DNA from: Eubacteriaceae bacterium
GTDB taxonomy: Bacteria; Bacillota; Clostridia; Lachnospirales; Lachnospiraceae
Reading direction: 5' to 3'
Length of the DNA: 49,929 bases
NCBI GenBank assembly: GCA_910574915.1
Contig: CAJTCR010000039.1
Location: forward strand, 1-49,929
In this document: piece after piece, positions 38,950 through 48,011 of the stretch
Layout of the letters: the number at the start of each line of letters is the position of its first letter
Position numbering within the stretch: position 1 is the first letter of the stretch
Position numbers and translations under genes: made by a program
Notes under the pieces: model-generated
The model's input: the letters and a program-made list of their open reading frames with translations, nothing else
Told to the model about the DNA's origin: nothing
The model's database searches: none

Positions 38950-38983
38950 AAAAAGGTATTTGCCTCAAACCAAATACCTTTTT
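38950..38983 (-). terminator. terminator after the retropepsin-like gene
   Basis: AAAAAGGTATTTG (38950-38962) pairs perfectly with CAAATACCTTTTT (38971-38983). A/T tracts on both sides allow use from either strand; the minus-strand gene ending at 39080 is the obvious user. Confidence 0.75.
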
Positions 38984-39079
38984 TCGTTATTCCTATGTAC
39001 TAAGTCTTGACTGCTCTTAAATTTACTATTTCTTCCGTTTCCCAGCTTTCAGTATACGCCCTGCAAGAAAATCAATCAT

Positions 39080-39538
39080 CTATTCACTTGAAACTGTCTC
39101 ACACAATACATGCATGATACCATCTTCACCATTGATTATAATATTTCGGCATATCTGATGATCCTGTGTCACAATGATAAATTTCTTTTCTATATCATTT
39201 ATAGTATAAACAATGTTTTTAAACATCGTTGCACTAAAGATAAAATATCCCGGTATATCATTGTTTTCACAGGACATTATATGCATTTCCGGGTAAATCA
39301 GACTGCCGAGCTGCAGCGTGAGCGTATAAATATCTCCATAAACATTCCCGCCAAAACCACTGAACAAAACATTTCTTTTACACACTTTTGCTCCCAACGC
39401 TTCTAACAGTTCTCTGCTTTTTGTCCACACAGGAAACAGAGCACCTGTATCAATTAAAGCCGTACACCCCGGAAATATATAATCCAGCCTTAATATCGGC
39501 CTGTCAGCAGATACTTCCAGGTCAAACCTCTGTTCCAC
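39080..39538 (-). CDS. retropepsin-like (clan AA) aspartic protease
   Basis: 152 residues. The active-site motif ALIDTGALFPVW (D30-T31-G32) with flanking beta-strands and a later hydrophobic-glycine region (LFSGFGGNVYGDIYTL) is that of single-lobed, retroviral-type aspartic proteases, which work as dimers. It has no transmembrane segment. The start is GTG, set by GGGAGGAATG nine bases before and by a 17-base overlap with the upstream 81-residue gene. The target is unknown; processing of the partner or an element protein is possible (inference). Confidence 0.75.
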   Translation of the reverse strand: MEQRFDLEVSADRPILRLDYIFPGCTALIDTGALFPVWTKSRELLEALGAKVCKRNVLFSGFGGNVYGDIYTLTLQLGSLIYPEMHIMSCENNDIPGYFIFSATMFKNIVYTINDIEKKFIIVTQDHQICRNIIINGEDGIMHVLCETVSSE

Positions 39539-39767
39539 GATTCATTCCTCCCGCTGCGCCAAGCTGAAAAACCATATCCGGCGTTGTAAATAACGGCTGC
39601 ACATCTTCCCCCTTTAGTGACAATAGCCCCAGCTCAGATGCAGTTCTTTGTGTGTATATGACCTCTGCTGTTTCTATTTCCCTGCCGTTATATACTATGT
39701 TTCGTATACCCAGCCACTGATTTGGATATTTATCAGCCATCTGCTTTCTTGTCAGCCTCTCTGCCAT
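39522..39767 (-). CDS. small partner protein of the retropepsin-like protease
   Basis: An 81-residue protein (MAERLTRKQMADKYPNQWLG ... DMVFQLGAAGGMN). No catalytic motif or membrane helix. An AAAGGAGG site precedes the start. Its stop lies inside the protease gene, so the two are translated together. It could be substrate, inhibitor or chaperone of the protease, but nothing in the sequence decides this. Confidence 0.7.
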   Translation of the reverse strand: MAERLTRKQMADKYPNQWLGIRNIVYNGREIETAEVIYTQRTASELGLLSLKGEDVQPLFTTPDMVFQLGAAGGMNRGTEV

Positions 39768-39894
39768 AAATGCCTCCTTTATGAAGTTTCTTTTTTATTT
39801 CATTGTAACATATATTCATAATTCAGTAATCATATTTATATACAGTTTTAAATGCTATTTACCCTGTTTTTCATTAGTATTTATTCATCATCTG

Positions 39895-40227
39895 TCAGAA
39901 CGGACATTCTTTCTTACCTGTCCAAAAGTCAGCTAAAGCAAGCTGTGGCAATGACTTTACATCCATATCATGCCGATTTGATGATAAATAAATCTGTTCC
40001 CGTATAACATTATACATTTGTACGATATCTTTTGCATCTTTTTTACAAAAACATTCTATAATCTGCTGAAATTGCCATTGAAAATTTTGCCTCAGATGAA
40101 TCGCATTTTGCAACAGCCATATTATAAACGGATGATCTGCAGTAATTCCTCTGCGATAACAGTTTTCAGCATGACAGATGTATTTCCGGCTTTGTTCACT
40201 GGCTGCTTTGCAGAACATAATTCTCAT
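39895..40227 (-). CDS. unknown 110-residue protein
   Basis: A basic, aromatic-rich protein with several cysteines (CHAENCYRRG; IECFCKKD) and no recognised family. The ribosome site is poor (AAGGAC about 16 bases before the ATG), so this may be a remnant or a weakly expressed gene. The flanks 39768-39894 and 40228-40439 show only AT-rich sequence. Confidence 0.4.
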   Translation of the reverse strand: MRIMFCKAASEQSRKYICHAENCYRRGITADHPFIIWLLQNAIHLRQNFQWQFQQIIECFCKKDAKDIVQMYNVIREQIYLSSNRHDMDVKSLPQLALADFWTGKKECPF

Positions 40228-40439
40228 TTTATATATTTATCGTCCTTGCTCAGAATCTAATAAATCATACTTATTAAAATTGCATATATTGCCATTCGTA
40301 CTTTTAAAGGTAAATCCACTATTTTAGAGCGACTGGATTCGACTGATGGCTTCCACTCCCCTTCAAAAAAATGCTGCTACACTTCCATAATCCCATGCTA
40401 TATGCTCATTTAAGCCTCTTTTTTCTTCAATATTAATTA

Positions 40440-43400
40440 TTATCCTTTAGGTAATTTATCAAAATACACTTTTAATAAATCTTTGGCAAATTCCTTATAC
40501 TGATCTCGTATACTCTCTAAATAATCTTCACCTGATGCTTTCTTCCTTCTATAAATATAATTGGTCACCATATCAAAACGTTTGCTTTTTATAATTTCAC
40601 TCAAGCATGTTTCCAAGTCATCATGTGAAAAATATTTTCCAACCATCTGTTTAATGTTTAAACTATAATCCCATACAGGAATATAATCTCTCTTCCAATT
40701 AACATTTAACCAACTATCATATTGGATATTTTCTCTTTTCATGACAAGCTGTTCATATTTGTCAAATCCATCAATATCTATATAATCTGCACCGCATCCG
40801 GCAGCATCTATGTTCTTCCAAAAATCAGCAAATGCAAAAGTTATTGTATCTGAGTCTGCAGCGATTCCTACCTTTTCATATCCTGGAAAAGCAAAGGTAA
40901 TCTTCCATTTATTATTACGCACTTTTGCATTTACTATGGACAACGATCCAAGAAACGGCATACAGCAGCTATATAGAAAATAATCTTGAGGCAAATTAAA
41001 GGTAACTGTTTCCGATTCTATTAAACTAATAATATTTTTCTCTTGGTTCTTTCCTAAAAGCCCAAATATAGTTCCTGACATTTGCTTTTTCCAAATAACT
41101 TTTTCGAATGGAGTTATTTTAGTTTTTTTATTTGGCATATCTAACAACAATGCAGCAAAAGGTTTCGAAAACTCTAATGAAATACTATTATTTCCCGCAT
41201 AGGCTGCTTTATATTTCCAATCTCTAAATGCACATGAAGAACCAGACTCTAATGTAGATATTACAAAATCTGAATTATATACATATGCCTTTCCACAAAA
41301 TCTTAAAACCATATCCACTACTTTCATATATAAATCTCTGGTTAAACGCCACATCGATAAAAATGGCATATTCTGATTATATATTTGTTTAATAATCCTT
41401 TTTAACCTATCCTGTTCTTCCATATTGGTCATACGTTTCTGCCCAAAAAAGAAATTTATAATTAGAACTGCCCACCAGTTTATATAAATCTCTGCTATAC
41501 TCCGAATCTGCGTATTAAAATAATCACTATTAAAATAATTATCGTTGCCTTTCCAGTCTGCTTTCCACCTGCACACTACATGATCCAATAATGTCCACGC
41601 CGACATATCAACTGTTTGAAGAACTGTAAATAAATCTGAATGGGTATTTGTATTCCATTTATGTACTGACTTCAACAAAATTATATCAATAACGGTCAGA
41701 CAAATCATATAAACAGTAATACGGGATTCCAGGCTTCGTACCTTTGTTAAATCGTTGACATTCAAATATTTCTTTTTCAATTCACATGCAGAATTCCAAA
41801 TATCCGCTCCAGAAATTTTTTTTTGCAAAAAATTATGTGCATTCATCTCAATATCTTCCATAAATTCTTTCCGCTGCTCATCCCTCACTAACTCATCCAT
41901 AAGCAAAAAGTAAACTTTTTTAGCAAATTCTAAATGTTCTTCCAACATTTGTTTAATTTTAGATTCCGCTTTATATACCAGCTTACTGCGTGACGCATCA
42001 ATCATTTCTTCACCGCTGCCTGCCAAAATATCTACATAAGCTATTGATATCTGACTCTGAGGATCAAACTCAATATCCTCCGCTAAATGAATCCCTTTAA
42101 AAATTGTCTCAACACAGCCACCCCCTATTACTCCAAATTTTAATATAATATAGGCTGCTGATTCATTCTTTCTGTCCCAGACTGCCAATCCACGATAATC
42201 ATAAGAAAATGCATAAAGATATCCTTCCATCTTCTTCTCATTTTTAAGAATGCGATTACATATTTCTTTATTTGCTAAATCTTTAAATACACCTGACTTT
42301 ATCAGTCCGCTCACTACTACTTGGTTATTAACACAAATAGGAACAATTGGTGTATAACACCACCGTTTAAGTTCATGCGTCATTATTTTTTCCAGTTCAT
42401 TTTCTGTATCACAAAGGAAATCTGTTCCATCATCAATTCCTAAATATCTTTTTTCTTGTTGCTCTGTTAAATAAAAAGAAAATGAAAATATTGAACCACG
42501 TTTGACCATTTTTTCATTTTTTTTGCAAAACACATATCCCCCTGATTTTCCAGAATAAAGAGTAATTTCGTTCGCAAAAGTTTCACTATTTGACTTTGTT
42601 AAAATTTTCATCTGATCTGTAACAGAAAAAACTGTATGAAGACCTATTCCAAATGCTCCTGTCGGCTTTAGCCAGTCTGGCATTTGTTGCAATTCTTTAG
42701 AGTACCTCTTTCTCTTTCTCCAGCTATTTCCTGTTGTTAATATATTTTCTTTTAATTCATTAATGCTTATACCTATTCCTGAATCTTTTATCTGGAATTC
42801 TACTTCACGGTTCTTTAGATCATAGTTTACCATTATATCAATTTTATACTTATCTAATAAATCTGGATATTTCCACGCCAGCTCAAATGGAGACAAATCC
42901 CGGACATTATCTCCCAAATCATCATAAATATCCCGCCATATTTGAATCTTTGAGGCATCTATTGCATTCTGCACTAATTCACGTATAAATATAAATTTTT
43001 CATCATGATAAATACTTATATTTTCTATCAAATTAAACGCTTTTTCTGATGAAAAAGTAAATTTTAAATTTTGATTAGACGATACAGTTTCTTTTCCATC
43101 AATCTTTATAACATACTCTATTTCAGGTATTGACGCTTCCCACCCATTTGGAAAAATACTTTTTACATTTAATCTGGCGTTCCTTATCTCCTGCTCTATC
43201 CAGCTTTTCCAATTAATATGTTCCCTTATAGTTTGATGAAATAATTTATCTACCCTTTTCAAAAATATTTTTTCATTTTCTTTTGCCATCCAATCACGAC
43301 GACATTCTATTCCAATATTTTCCAGATTTACATTTGCAATCACTTTTATTTTTTCCTTTGAAATATATAAAGTTTCAATACTCTTATGTTTAAAATAATG

Positions 43401-44204
43401 AGATAAATTTTCATCACTCAATGTTCCAAACGCAGCAATCGCAACCTTATTAAATCTATTATTATCCAAATCACATAAATCACCTATACGAAGTAAAAAT
43501 GCTGCCAGCCTGGGATAAAACACTTCTCCATTAAATGAATCTTCTTTAGGCAATTCGTTTATAATACTCTCAAAATTCCAGGTATGTGCCATAGATATGG
43601 TATTTATCATCTTAATAATGCGATCTGGCAAAAAAGAATCCTCTACCCGCAATAATTCTGCAATATTATTATAATTACTATTGGTTACCTGCTCAATACG
43701 TATTCCATGCCTGGATCGAAAGTATTCCATTAAAACTATTGTCACACTTTGGCGTACATCCAATGGCCAGAAACTATCTCCGCCACCATCCGTCAAGGTT
43801 CCACTTACAAGATTGACGGCTTTTCTTACTTCGCCGCTTTTATCTTGAATCTCTTCTAAAAACTCAGCAAACATATCGCTGCTCCAAATTTTCCGAACCT
43901 CCTCATCAGTATAAAGCATACCTATATCGTGCATATAGGAACACATCAATATTAAAAATGTATCCATGCCTGAAAGCATCTTAATTTTTTTCTTTCCAAG
44001 TACAGCTTCAATCGCGGATATAATACTCATTGAATGAAATGTATCATGCGTACTATATGTAGGAAATGTAGTTCCAACCGAAGCAAGATATCTATTTAAT
44101 TTACGTTTCTGTAAGTCATAAACACTTTCTAAACATTTGATATTAACATCTTCCATACTCATTTTGTTCAAATGTCTTTCTAAGGTATTTCGTTTCTTTC
44201 CCAT
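40440..44204 (-). CDS. large HD-domain/Hsp90-like (GHKL) ATPase protein, putative conflict-system component
   Basis: 1254 residues, cytoplasmic. Residues about 40-250 look like an HD-superfamily phosphohydrolase: H53/H57 (STHDTFHSM), HD at 92-93 (YMHDIG), a later His in SMAHTW (~207) and D242 in RIGDLCDLDNN. Residues about 380-640 form an Hsp90/MutL-type GHKL ATPase: RELVQNAIDAS (409-418), DSGIGIS (474-480) and GAFGIGLHTVFSV (516-528). The C-terminal ~600 residues are novel to me; they hold no clear catalytic motif. An AGGAGG site is directly upstream. HD plus Hsp90-like ATPase fusions are known in bacterial conflict systems, and the position in a recombinase-bearing AT-rich island fits defence; the function remains inference. 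Confidence 0.8.
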   Translation of the reverse strand: MGKKRNTLERHLNKMSMEDVNIKCLESVYDLQKRKLNRYLASVGTTFPTYSTHDTFHSMSIISAIEAVLGKKKIKMLSGMDTFLILMCSYMHDIGMLYTDEEVRKIWSSDMFAEFLEEIQDKSGEVRKAVNLVSGTLTDGGGDSFWPLDVRQSVTIVLMEYFRSRHGIRIEQVTNSNYNNIAELLRVEDSFLPDRIIKMINTISMAHTWNFESIINELPKEDSFNGEVFYPRLAAFLLRIGDLCDLDNNRFNKVAIAAFGTLSDENLSHYFKHKSIETLYISKEKIKVIANVNLENIGIECRRDWMAKENEKIFLKRVDKLFHQTIREHINWKSWIEQEIRNARLNVKSIFPNGWEASIPEIEYVIKIDGKETVSSNQNLKFTFSSEKAFNLIENISIYHDEKFIFIRELVQNAIDASKIQIWRDIYDDLGDNVRDLSPFELAWKYPDLLDKYKIDIMVNYDLKNREVEFQIKDSGIGISINELKENILTTGNSWRKRKRYSKELQQMPDWLKPTGAFGIGLHTVFSVTDQMKILTKSNSETFANEITLYSGKSGGYVFCKKNEKMVKRGSIFSFSFYLTEQQEKRYLGIDDGTDFLCDTENELEKIMTHELKRWCYTPIVPICVNNQVVVSGLIKSGVFKDLANKEICNRILKNEKKMEGYLYAFSYDYRGLAVWDRKNESAAYIILKFGVIGGGCVETIFKGIHLAEDIEFDPQSQISIAYVDILAGSGEEMIDASRSKLVYKAESKIKQMLEEHLEFAKKVYFLLMDELVRDEQRKEFMEDIEMNAHNFLQKKISGADIWNSACELKKKYLNVNDLTKVRSLESRITVYMICLTVIDIILLKSVHKWNTNTHSDLFTVLQTVDMSAWTLLDHVVCRWKADWKGNDNYFNSDYFNTQIRSIAEIYINWWAVLIINFFFGQKRMTNMEEQDRLKRIIKQIYNQNMPFLSMWRLTRDLYMKVVDMVLRFCGKAYVYNSDFVISTLESGSSCAFRDWKYKAAYAGNNSISLEFSKPFAALLLDMPNKKTKITPFEKVIWKKQMSGTIFGLLGKNQEKNIISLIESETVTFNLPQDYFLYSCCMPFLGSLSIVNAKVRNNKWKITFAFPGYEKVGIAADSDTITFAFADFWKNIDAAGCGADYIDIDGFDKYEQLVMKRENIQYDSWLNVNWKRDYIPVWDYSLNIKQMVGKYFSHDDLETCLSEIIKSKRFDMVTNYIYRRKKASGEDYLESIRDQYKEFAKDLLKVYFDKLPKG

Positions 44205-44437
44205 ATTTCCTCCTGACTCAAGTTTATTATATTTCAGTATATTTTATGTATAGCACTGACTTCTATTTTCCATTCTTTACAATCCATATTTTATCATAAC
44301 CAGACAGTAATAGAAATAATAATTTTATCCCTGTCATCACAACAGACATCCTCAGCATTCACAATAAAAAAACTCCTCTTTCCACATAAAAAAGACATTC
44401 ACTTCTATTAGCAAATGTCTTTTCTATATATATATAT
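44205..44437. other. intergenic region with terminator
   Basis: 233 AT-rich bases. They contain the likely promoter region of the HD/ATPase gene (TATAAT-like box on the minus strand near 44225) and the terminator of the antitoxin-like gene at 44390-44423. No gene is seen. Confidence 0.5.
44390..44423 (-). terminator. terminator of the antitoxin-like gene
   Basis: AAAAGACATT (44390-44399) pairs perfectly with AATGTCTTTT (44414-44423); on the minus strand the stem runs into a T-run. It lies 15 bases after the stop at 44438. Confidence 0.75.
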
Positions 44438-44650
44438 TCAGTGCTGTCCCTTGCTCTCTGGTTTATAAATCTTCGCAAGTTTCCGCTTTCTCATTATCTC
44501 AAGCAGTTCCGCTGCCCCTGCCCTGGTATCTGCCACAATCTCTGCCGGCGTCATTCCCTCATACCTCGCCGCATTGTATTCCCTTAATTTCCTAATATTT
44601 TCCAGGTCAAACCGTTCATTGATCTCAGGCTCCTTAACTGCAGCAGCCAT
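44438..44650 (-). CDS. antitoxin-like small protein beside the PIN pseudogene
   Basis: 70 residues from the chosen start, highly charged and helical (FDLENIRKLREYNAARYEGM; AGAAELLEIMRKRKLAKIYK). The size and position directly after a PIN-domain toxin remnant are typical of an antitoxin. GAGGAGG before 44650 supports this start; an alternative ATG at 44671 overlaps the toxin stop by ATGA. The frame is intact although the toxin is broken, so it may survive as a regulator or be in decay. Confidence 0.65.
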   Translation of the reverse strand: MAAAVKEPEINERFDLENIRKLREYNAARYEGMTPAEIVADTRAGAAELLEIMRKRKLAKIYKPESKGQH

Positions 44651-44667
44651 AGTCACTCCTCCTCTCT

Positions 44668-45112
44668 TCATAAAACTGACGGTGGATAAATCATCAGGTC
44701 CTTATAGCCCTCATATGTCGTAACAGCTTTTACTCCCTGAATTGTTTTTACATTTACGATATACTTAAAATTCCACGATATAATCATATCGCATCCCGCA
44801 AGAACCGCCGCTGCTATATGCCTGCCGTCATCATAGCTTTTTCTTTTCAATACCCCAGAATTAATAAATTTTTCTGCAAGGCTTACGGTATTCTCATCAG
44901 TTTCAATTATATTCTATCTGGTCCAGATAATCCAATAAAATTTCACGTTTTCCATTCTGCACTTGTTAGTCTCGTAAACTACAATATCCGAAATATACAT
45001 CTCATACCTGCCTTTTTGAAAATCCCCACATATCCTACGTTTCTTTCATTCTTTCCGACGCATCTTTCTGGTCAAGATAGCTGATTACCGAAGTGTCCAG
45101 ATACACTTTCAT
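44668..45112 (-). pseudogene. PIN-domain (VapC-like) toxin pseudogene, frameshifted
   Basis: From ATG 45112 the frame reads MKVYLDTSVISYLDQKDASE, the usual PIN start with the first aspartate, and stops after 25 codons. The following DNA encodes, in other frames, YEMYISDIVVYETNK and GKREILLDYLDQIEYN, then in the last frame DDGRHIAAAVLAGCDMIISW to the end at 44668. Together they give a full ~148-residue PIN ribonuclease in the right order with at least two or three frameshifts. The C-terminal 60 residues alone are an open frame but not a functional enzyme. Confidence 0.85.
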
Positions 45113-45240
45113 GATTTTCGTATGTCGTTCTCCTTAAAATTCCATTCCATTTCCACCCGCTTATCTTCACCCGGCTTTTTCCTGATTCTCTTTCCAATAC
45201 CCCAGTTTCTCCTGACATGCCCTGATCAGTTTATCATTCG
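45113..45240 (-). other. possible remnant of an upstream gene
   Basis: In one frame the DNA reads ANDKLIRACQEKLGYWKENQ, then after a shift EMEWNFKENDIRKS ending on the PIN start by an ATGA overlap. This looks like the decayed 3' end of a gene once coupled to the toxin; the family is unknown. Confidence 0.35.
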
Positions 45241-46014
45241 CTAAAATCCAAATATTTCCTTACGTAATTTTCTATTTTCAAGCAATGCCATATAACGCCG
45301 AAAAGTCACTCTTGCCTTATTATTTCTCTCTTCCTTGTTTATCATATCCCAATTCGTTTTTAACCGGCGGCGTGGCGGTGTACCAAAATAATACAGACCC
45401 ACATGTTCATATTCAGGTCCTTCCAGCACAAAGACTACGTTTCCCGCTTCTTCCATCACGGGATCATGTAACATTTCATCATAAATTTTCCATAATGTCA
45501 AAAAACGCTCGTCATTTAAATGTTCCATTGTTTCCTTAAAAAAATCCGAAAAAGTATATATCCGATAATAATTTTCATCTGCATACTCCATCAGCTCCAG
45601 AATCCAATACAGAGGGTTTTCTACGACATACCCGGATTCCATAAGCATGTCAAAACGGCTTTTCAAATCATCAAACCATGTCTTTAATTCCTGCGAAAAC
45701 GAAACATTCTCATTATTATCCCAAAATAAAATCATATCATCGGGTGTTATTCCAAAAAAATCCATAGTAGAAACAGATATTGTTTCCTGCGGGATTTCCA
45801 GTTGATGCAAAATCCTCTTTCTTTTTTCCGCATCCTTAACCCGTTCCCATAATTCCCGGAAATCAGCATCATATACCTCTGAAACAGCCTGAATCACATA
45901 TGCTGGCGCATCTGTCAGTGACGCAAAAAAACAAATCGTTTCCAGATCCCTGTCTTCGTATTTCTTGCCGGCCTCAAGTAACATGCCATCCTGCTCATAA
46001 TAGGAACGCAGCAT
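45241..46014 (-). CDS. unknown 257-residue island protein
   Basis: An acidic, aromatic-rich protein (about 257 residues from the chosen start) with no signal peptide or membrane helix. The N terminus is MLRSYYEQDGMLLEAGKKYE and the C-terminal part is basic. No family is recognised. The open frame starts at 46122, but the ATG at 46014 has AAAGGCGGTGA before it; 46038 is a further alternative. A 35-bp repeat lies upstream at 46160-46194. Low GC like its neighbours. Confidence 0.55.
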   Translation of the reverse strand: MLRSYYEQDGMLLEAGKKYEDRDLETICFFASLTDAPAYVIQAVSEVYDADFRELWERVKDAEKRKRILHQLEIPQETISVSTMDFFGITPDDMILFWDNNENVSFSQELKTWFDDLKSRFDMLMESGYVVENPLYWILELMEYADENYYRIYTFSDFFKETMEHLNDERFLTLWKIYDEMLHDPVMEEAGNVVFVLEGPEYEHVGLYYFGTPPRRRLKTNWDMINKEERNNKARVTFRRYMALLENRKLRKEIFGF

Positions 46015-46159
46015 TTCGTCACCGCCTTTATACCACATAATTGTACCTGTTCCATTTCCATCATTCTGCCCATTTGGATCAGCTTTTCCATGCGGACTTT
46101 GAATTTTTATCTCACATACCAATAGTTCTCTTCACTATTTTTATTCTAAATATCATTGT

Positions 46160-46194
46160 GGCAAGCTATCCCGCAAACAAAGCACCCCGTGACC
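46160..46194. repeat. 35-bp direct repeat, copy 2
   Basis: Exact copy of 38778-38812 in the same orientation, ~7.4 kb apart, ~150 bases upstream of the unknown 257-residue gene. The surrounding 46123-46385 has no gene; it includes a GC-richer stretch and a weak terminator. Confidence 0.85.
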
Positions 46195-46329
46195 AATCTG
46201 TGGATTCGGATACTCCCGCAAAAGAGGCAGGCGCCTTGCGCCCCGTATCAGATACGCCTTCACCTTCTCCCCATACAAATACGGATCATTCCCATCCACA
46301 ATCCCCTTTCATGTCAAGAGTGTGCAAAC

Positions 46330-46379
46330 GAGTTTTTTTAACTTTTTTATCCAAACTGACGCATTTTCGTAAAAAACTC
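46330..46379 (-). terminator. possible terminator of the recombinase operon
   Basis: GAGTTTTTTT (46330-46339) and AAAAAACTC (46371-46379) can pair, giving an AT-rich stem with a long loop just after the recombinase stop at 46386. Weak. Confidence 0.3.
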
Positions 46380-46385
46380 TCGATT

Positions 46386-48011
46386 TCACACAGTGTGTGT
46401 TACAGTATTGTCAAGTTTGCCTCTTATCTGGTGTTGCAGATGTGCAAGCTGGTACTCCCGGACTTCCTCCGGCAATTCTTCTGAAAACTTCCATTCTACC
46501 TCTAAGTTCCGTTCATCATAAACCACAATCCTTTTCACAAATCTATCCGCCACTTCCTGGGTAAGCTCCGTAAAACTATGGTTCTGCAGATATTCATACA
46601 CATCTGTCTCTGATTCTGAAAGCATCTCTCTTAGTTCTCCTATACGCTTCTCTAAAACATCTAACATGCCCCTACAATACTCTTCCTGCTTTTCAAATTC
46701 TCTCTTTTCCTCTATATAATCAGCCCTGCTCTTTACTTTGAATACATATTGTTCGTATATAGAAGTCTGCGCTGTTTGTAAATCTTTCAGCTTTTCATTT
46801 TCCCGCCTTTTTCTCTCATACAATACTTCCAGTTCCTGCCCCATCCTATTCTTTACTTCCATGCAGACAGCGTACAGATCTGCCTGCCGCTCTGCTTCTT
46901 CCTGCAAATGAAATAACAAATATTCCTCTAAAAACTGCACATTGATCCGCTCCACACATCCTTCATACTGTGTCACATATTTATTTCCACAGAAAAAATA
47001 TGGATTTTTCGTGTGTTCAATTTTCAATGACTTATGGCAATATCCACATTCCATCTTTCCAATCAACGGATGTCTTTCGTGCTTCACAGCCTTTTTCACT
47101 CCCCTGCTTTTCTGGATATACTCAAACGTATCACGGTCAATGATTGCTTCATGGTGGTTCCGAAAGACTTTCCATTCACTCCGTGGCTTCAATTTTGATT
47201 TTCCGCTGACTTCTGGTGTCTCATATTTATCATACACGATATCACCGGCATAAGCAGCGTTGCGAAGCATCTGGCAGATGGTAGAACCACTCCACTCAAA
47301 TCTTTTGCCCTTGGGCGTCATGGTCGCAATCCCCCGTTCCATTTTATATTCTATCGGCGTTTTTACACCTTCTGCGTTGAATGTCTGTGCAATTTTATGT
47401 GACGATATACCATCCAAAGTCATTTGGAATATTCTTCTTACAATATCGGCTTCCTCTTTGTCAATTAATAACTTATGCCTGTCCTTTGGGTCTTTGCGAT
47501 AACCAAAGGTACAGCTCCCATTTGCATAGATTCCATTTTCTTTTTTCATTTTCAGCGCTGATTTCACTTTTACAGATATATCCTTGCAATACAGATCATT
47601 CATAAGATTCTTAAAGGAGATGTCAAGCCCTGCCACGTCCCCCTTGAACCGGTTGCTGTCATACCTGTCATTCACTGCAATGAACCTTACCCCGGCAAAC
47701 GGGAATATCTGTTCCAGATATGCGCCAATCTCAATATAATCTCTGGAAAATCTGGATAAATCTTTTACGATAATACAGTCTACTTCTCCATTTCTTACTC
47801 TCTCTAACAGTTTTGAAACGCCTGGCCTTGAAAAATTGGCACCCGTATATCCGTCATCTTGAAATTCCAAAAGCTCATAGTCCTCAAAATTCTTTTCTAC
47901 ATAGGAATATAGCAGATGTCTTTGATTCACAATGCTGTTGCTCTCTGCATTAGGATCGCCGTCATCCTGGGATAAACGCATATAAATTGCGATCACCGTT
48001 TTACGTTTCAT
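46386..48011 (-). CDS. large serine recombinase (second of a pair)
   Basis: 541 residues. The N-terminal resolvase domain has the nucleophile S14 in YMRLSQDDGD and the IIVKDLSRFSRDYIE motif. The recombinase domain follows (FGYRKDPKDRHKLL; GISSHKIAQTFNAEGVKTP), then a zinc ribbon (MECGYCHKSL ... FFCGNKY) and a long coiled coil with a DUF4368-like end. Large serine recombinases integrate and excise mobile elements. The open frame begins at 48035, but the ATG at 48011 has AAGGAGG before it and overlaps the stop of the upstream recombinase by ATGA. Both catalytic parts are intact. Confidence 0.93.
   Translation of the reverse strand: MKRKTVIAIYMRLSQDDGDPNAESNSIVNQRHLLYSYVEKNFEDYELLEFQDDGYTGANFSRPGVSKLLERVRNGEVDCIIVKDLSRFSRDYIEIGAYLEQIFPFAGVRFIAVNDRYDSNRFKGDVAGLDISFKNLMNDLYCKDISVKVKSALKMKKENGIYANGSCTFGYRKDPKDRHKLLIDKEEADIVRRIFQMTLDGISSHKIAQTFNAEGVKTPIEYKMERGIATMTPKGKRFEWSGSTICQMLRNAAYAGDIVYDKYETPEVSGKSKLKPRSEWKVFRNHHEAIIDRDTFEYIQKSRGVKKAVKHERHPLIGKMECGYCHKSLKIEHTKNPYFFCGNKYVTQYEGCVERINVQFLEEYLLFHLQEEAERQADLYAVCMEVKNRMGQELEVLYERKRRENEKLKDLQTAQTSIYEQYVFKVKSRADYIEEKREFEKQEEYCRGMLDVLEKRIGELREMLSESETDVYEYLQNHSFTELTQEVADRFVKRIVVYDERNLEVEWKFSEELPEEVREYQLAHLQHQIRGKLDNTVTHTV

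Noticed and set aside
44668..44850. A complete 60-residue gene
   Set aside because: It is the C-terminal third of a PIN-domain toxin; the N-terminal parts are present upstream in other frames, so it was called a pseudogene.
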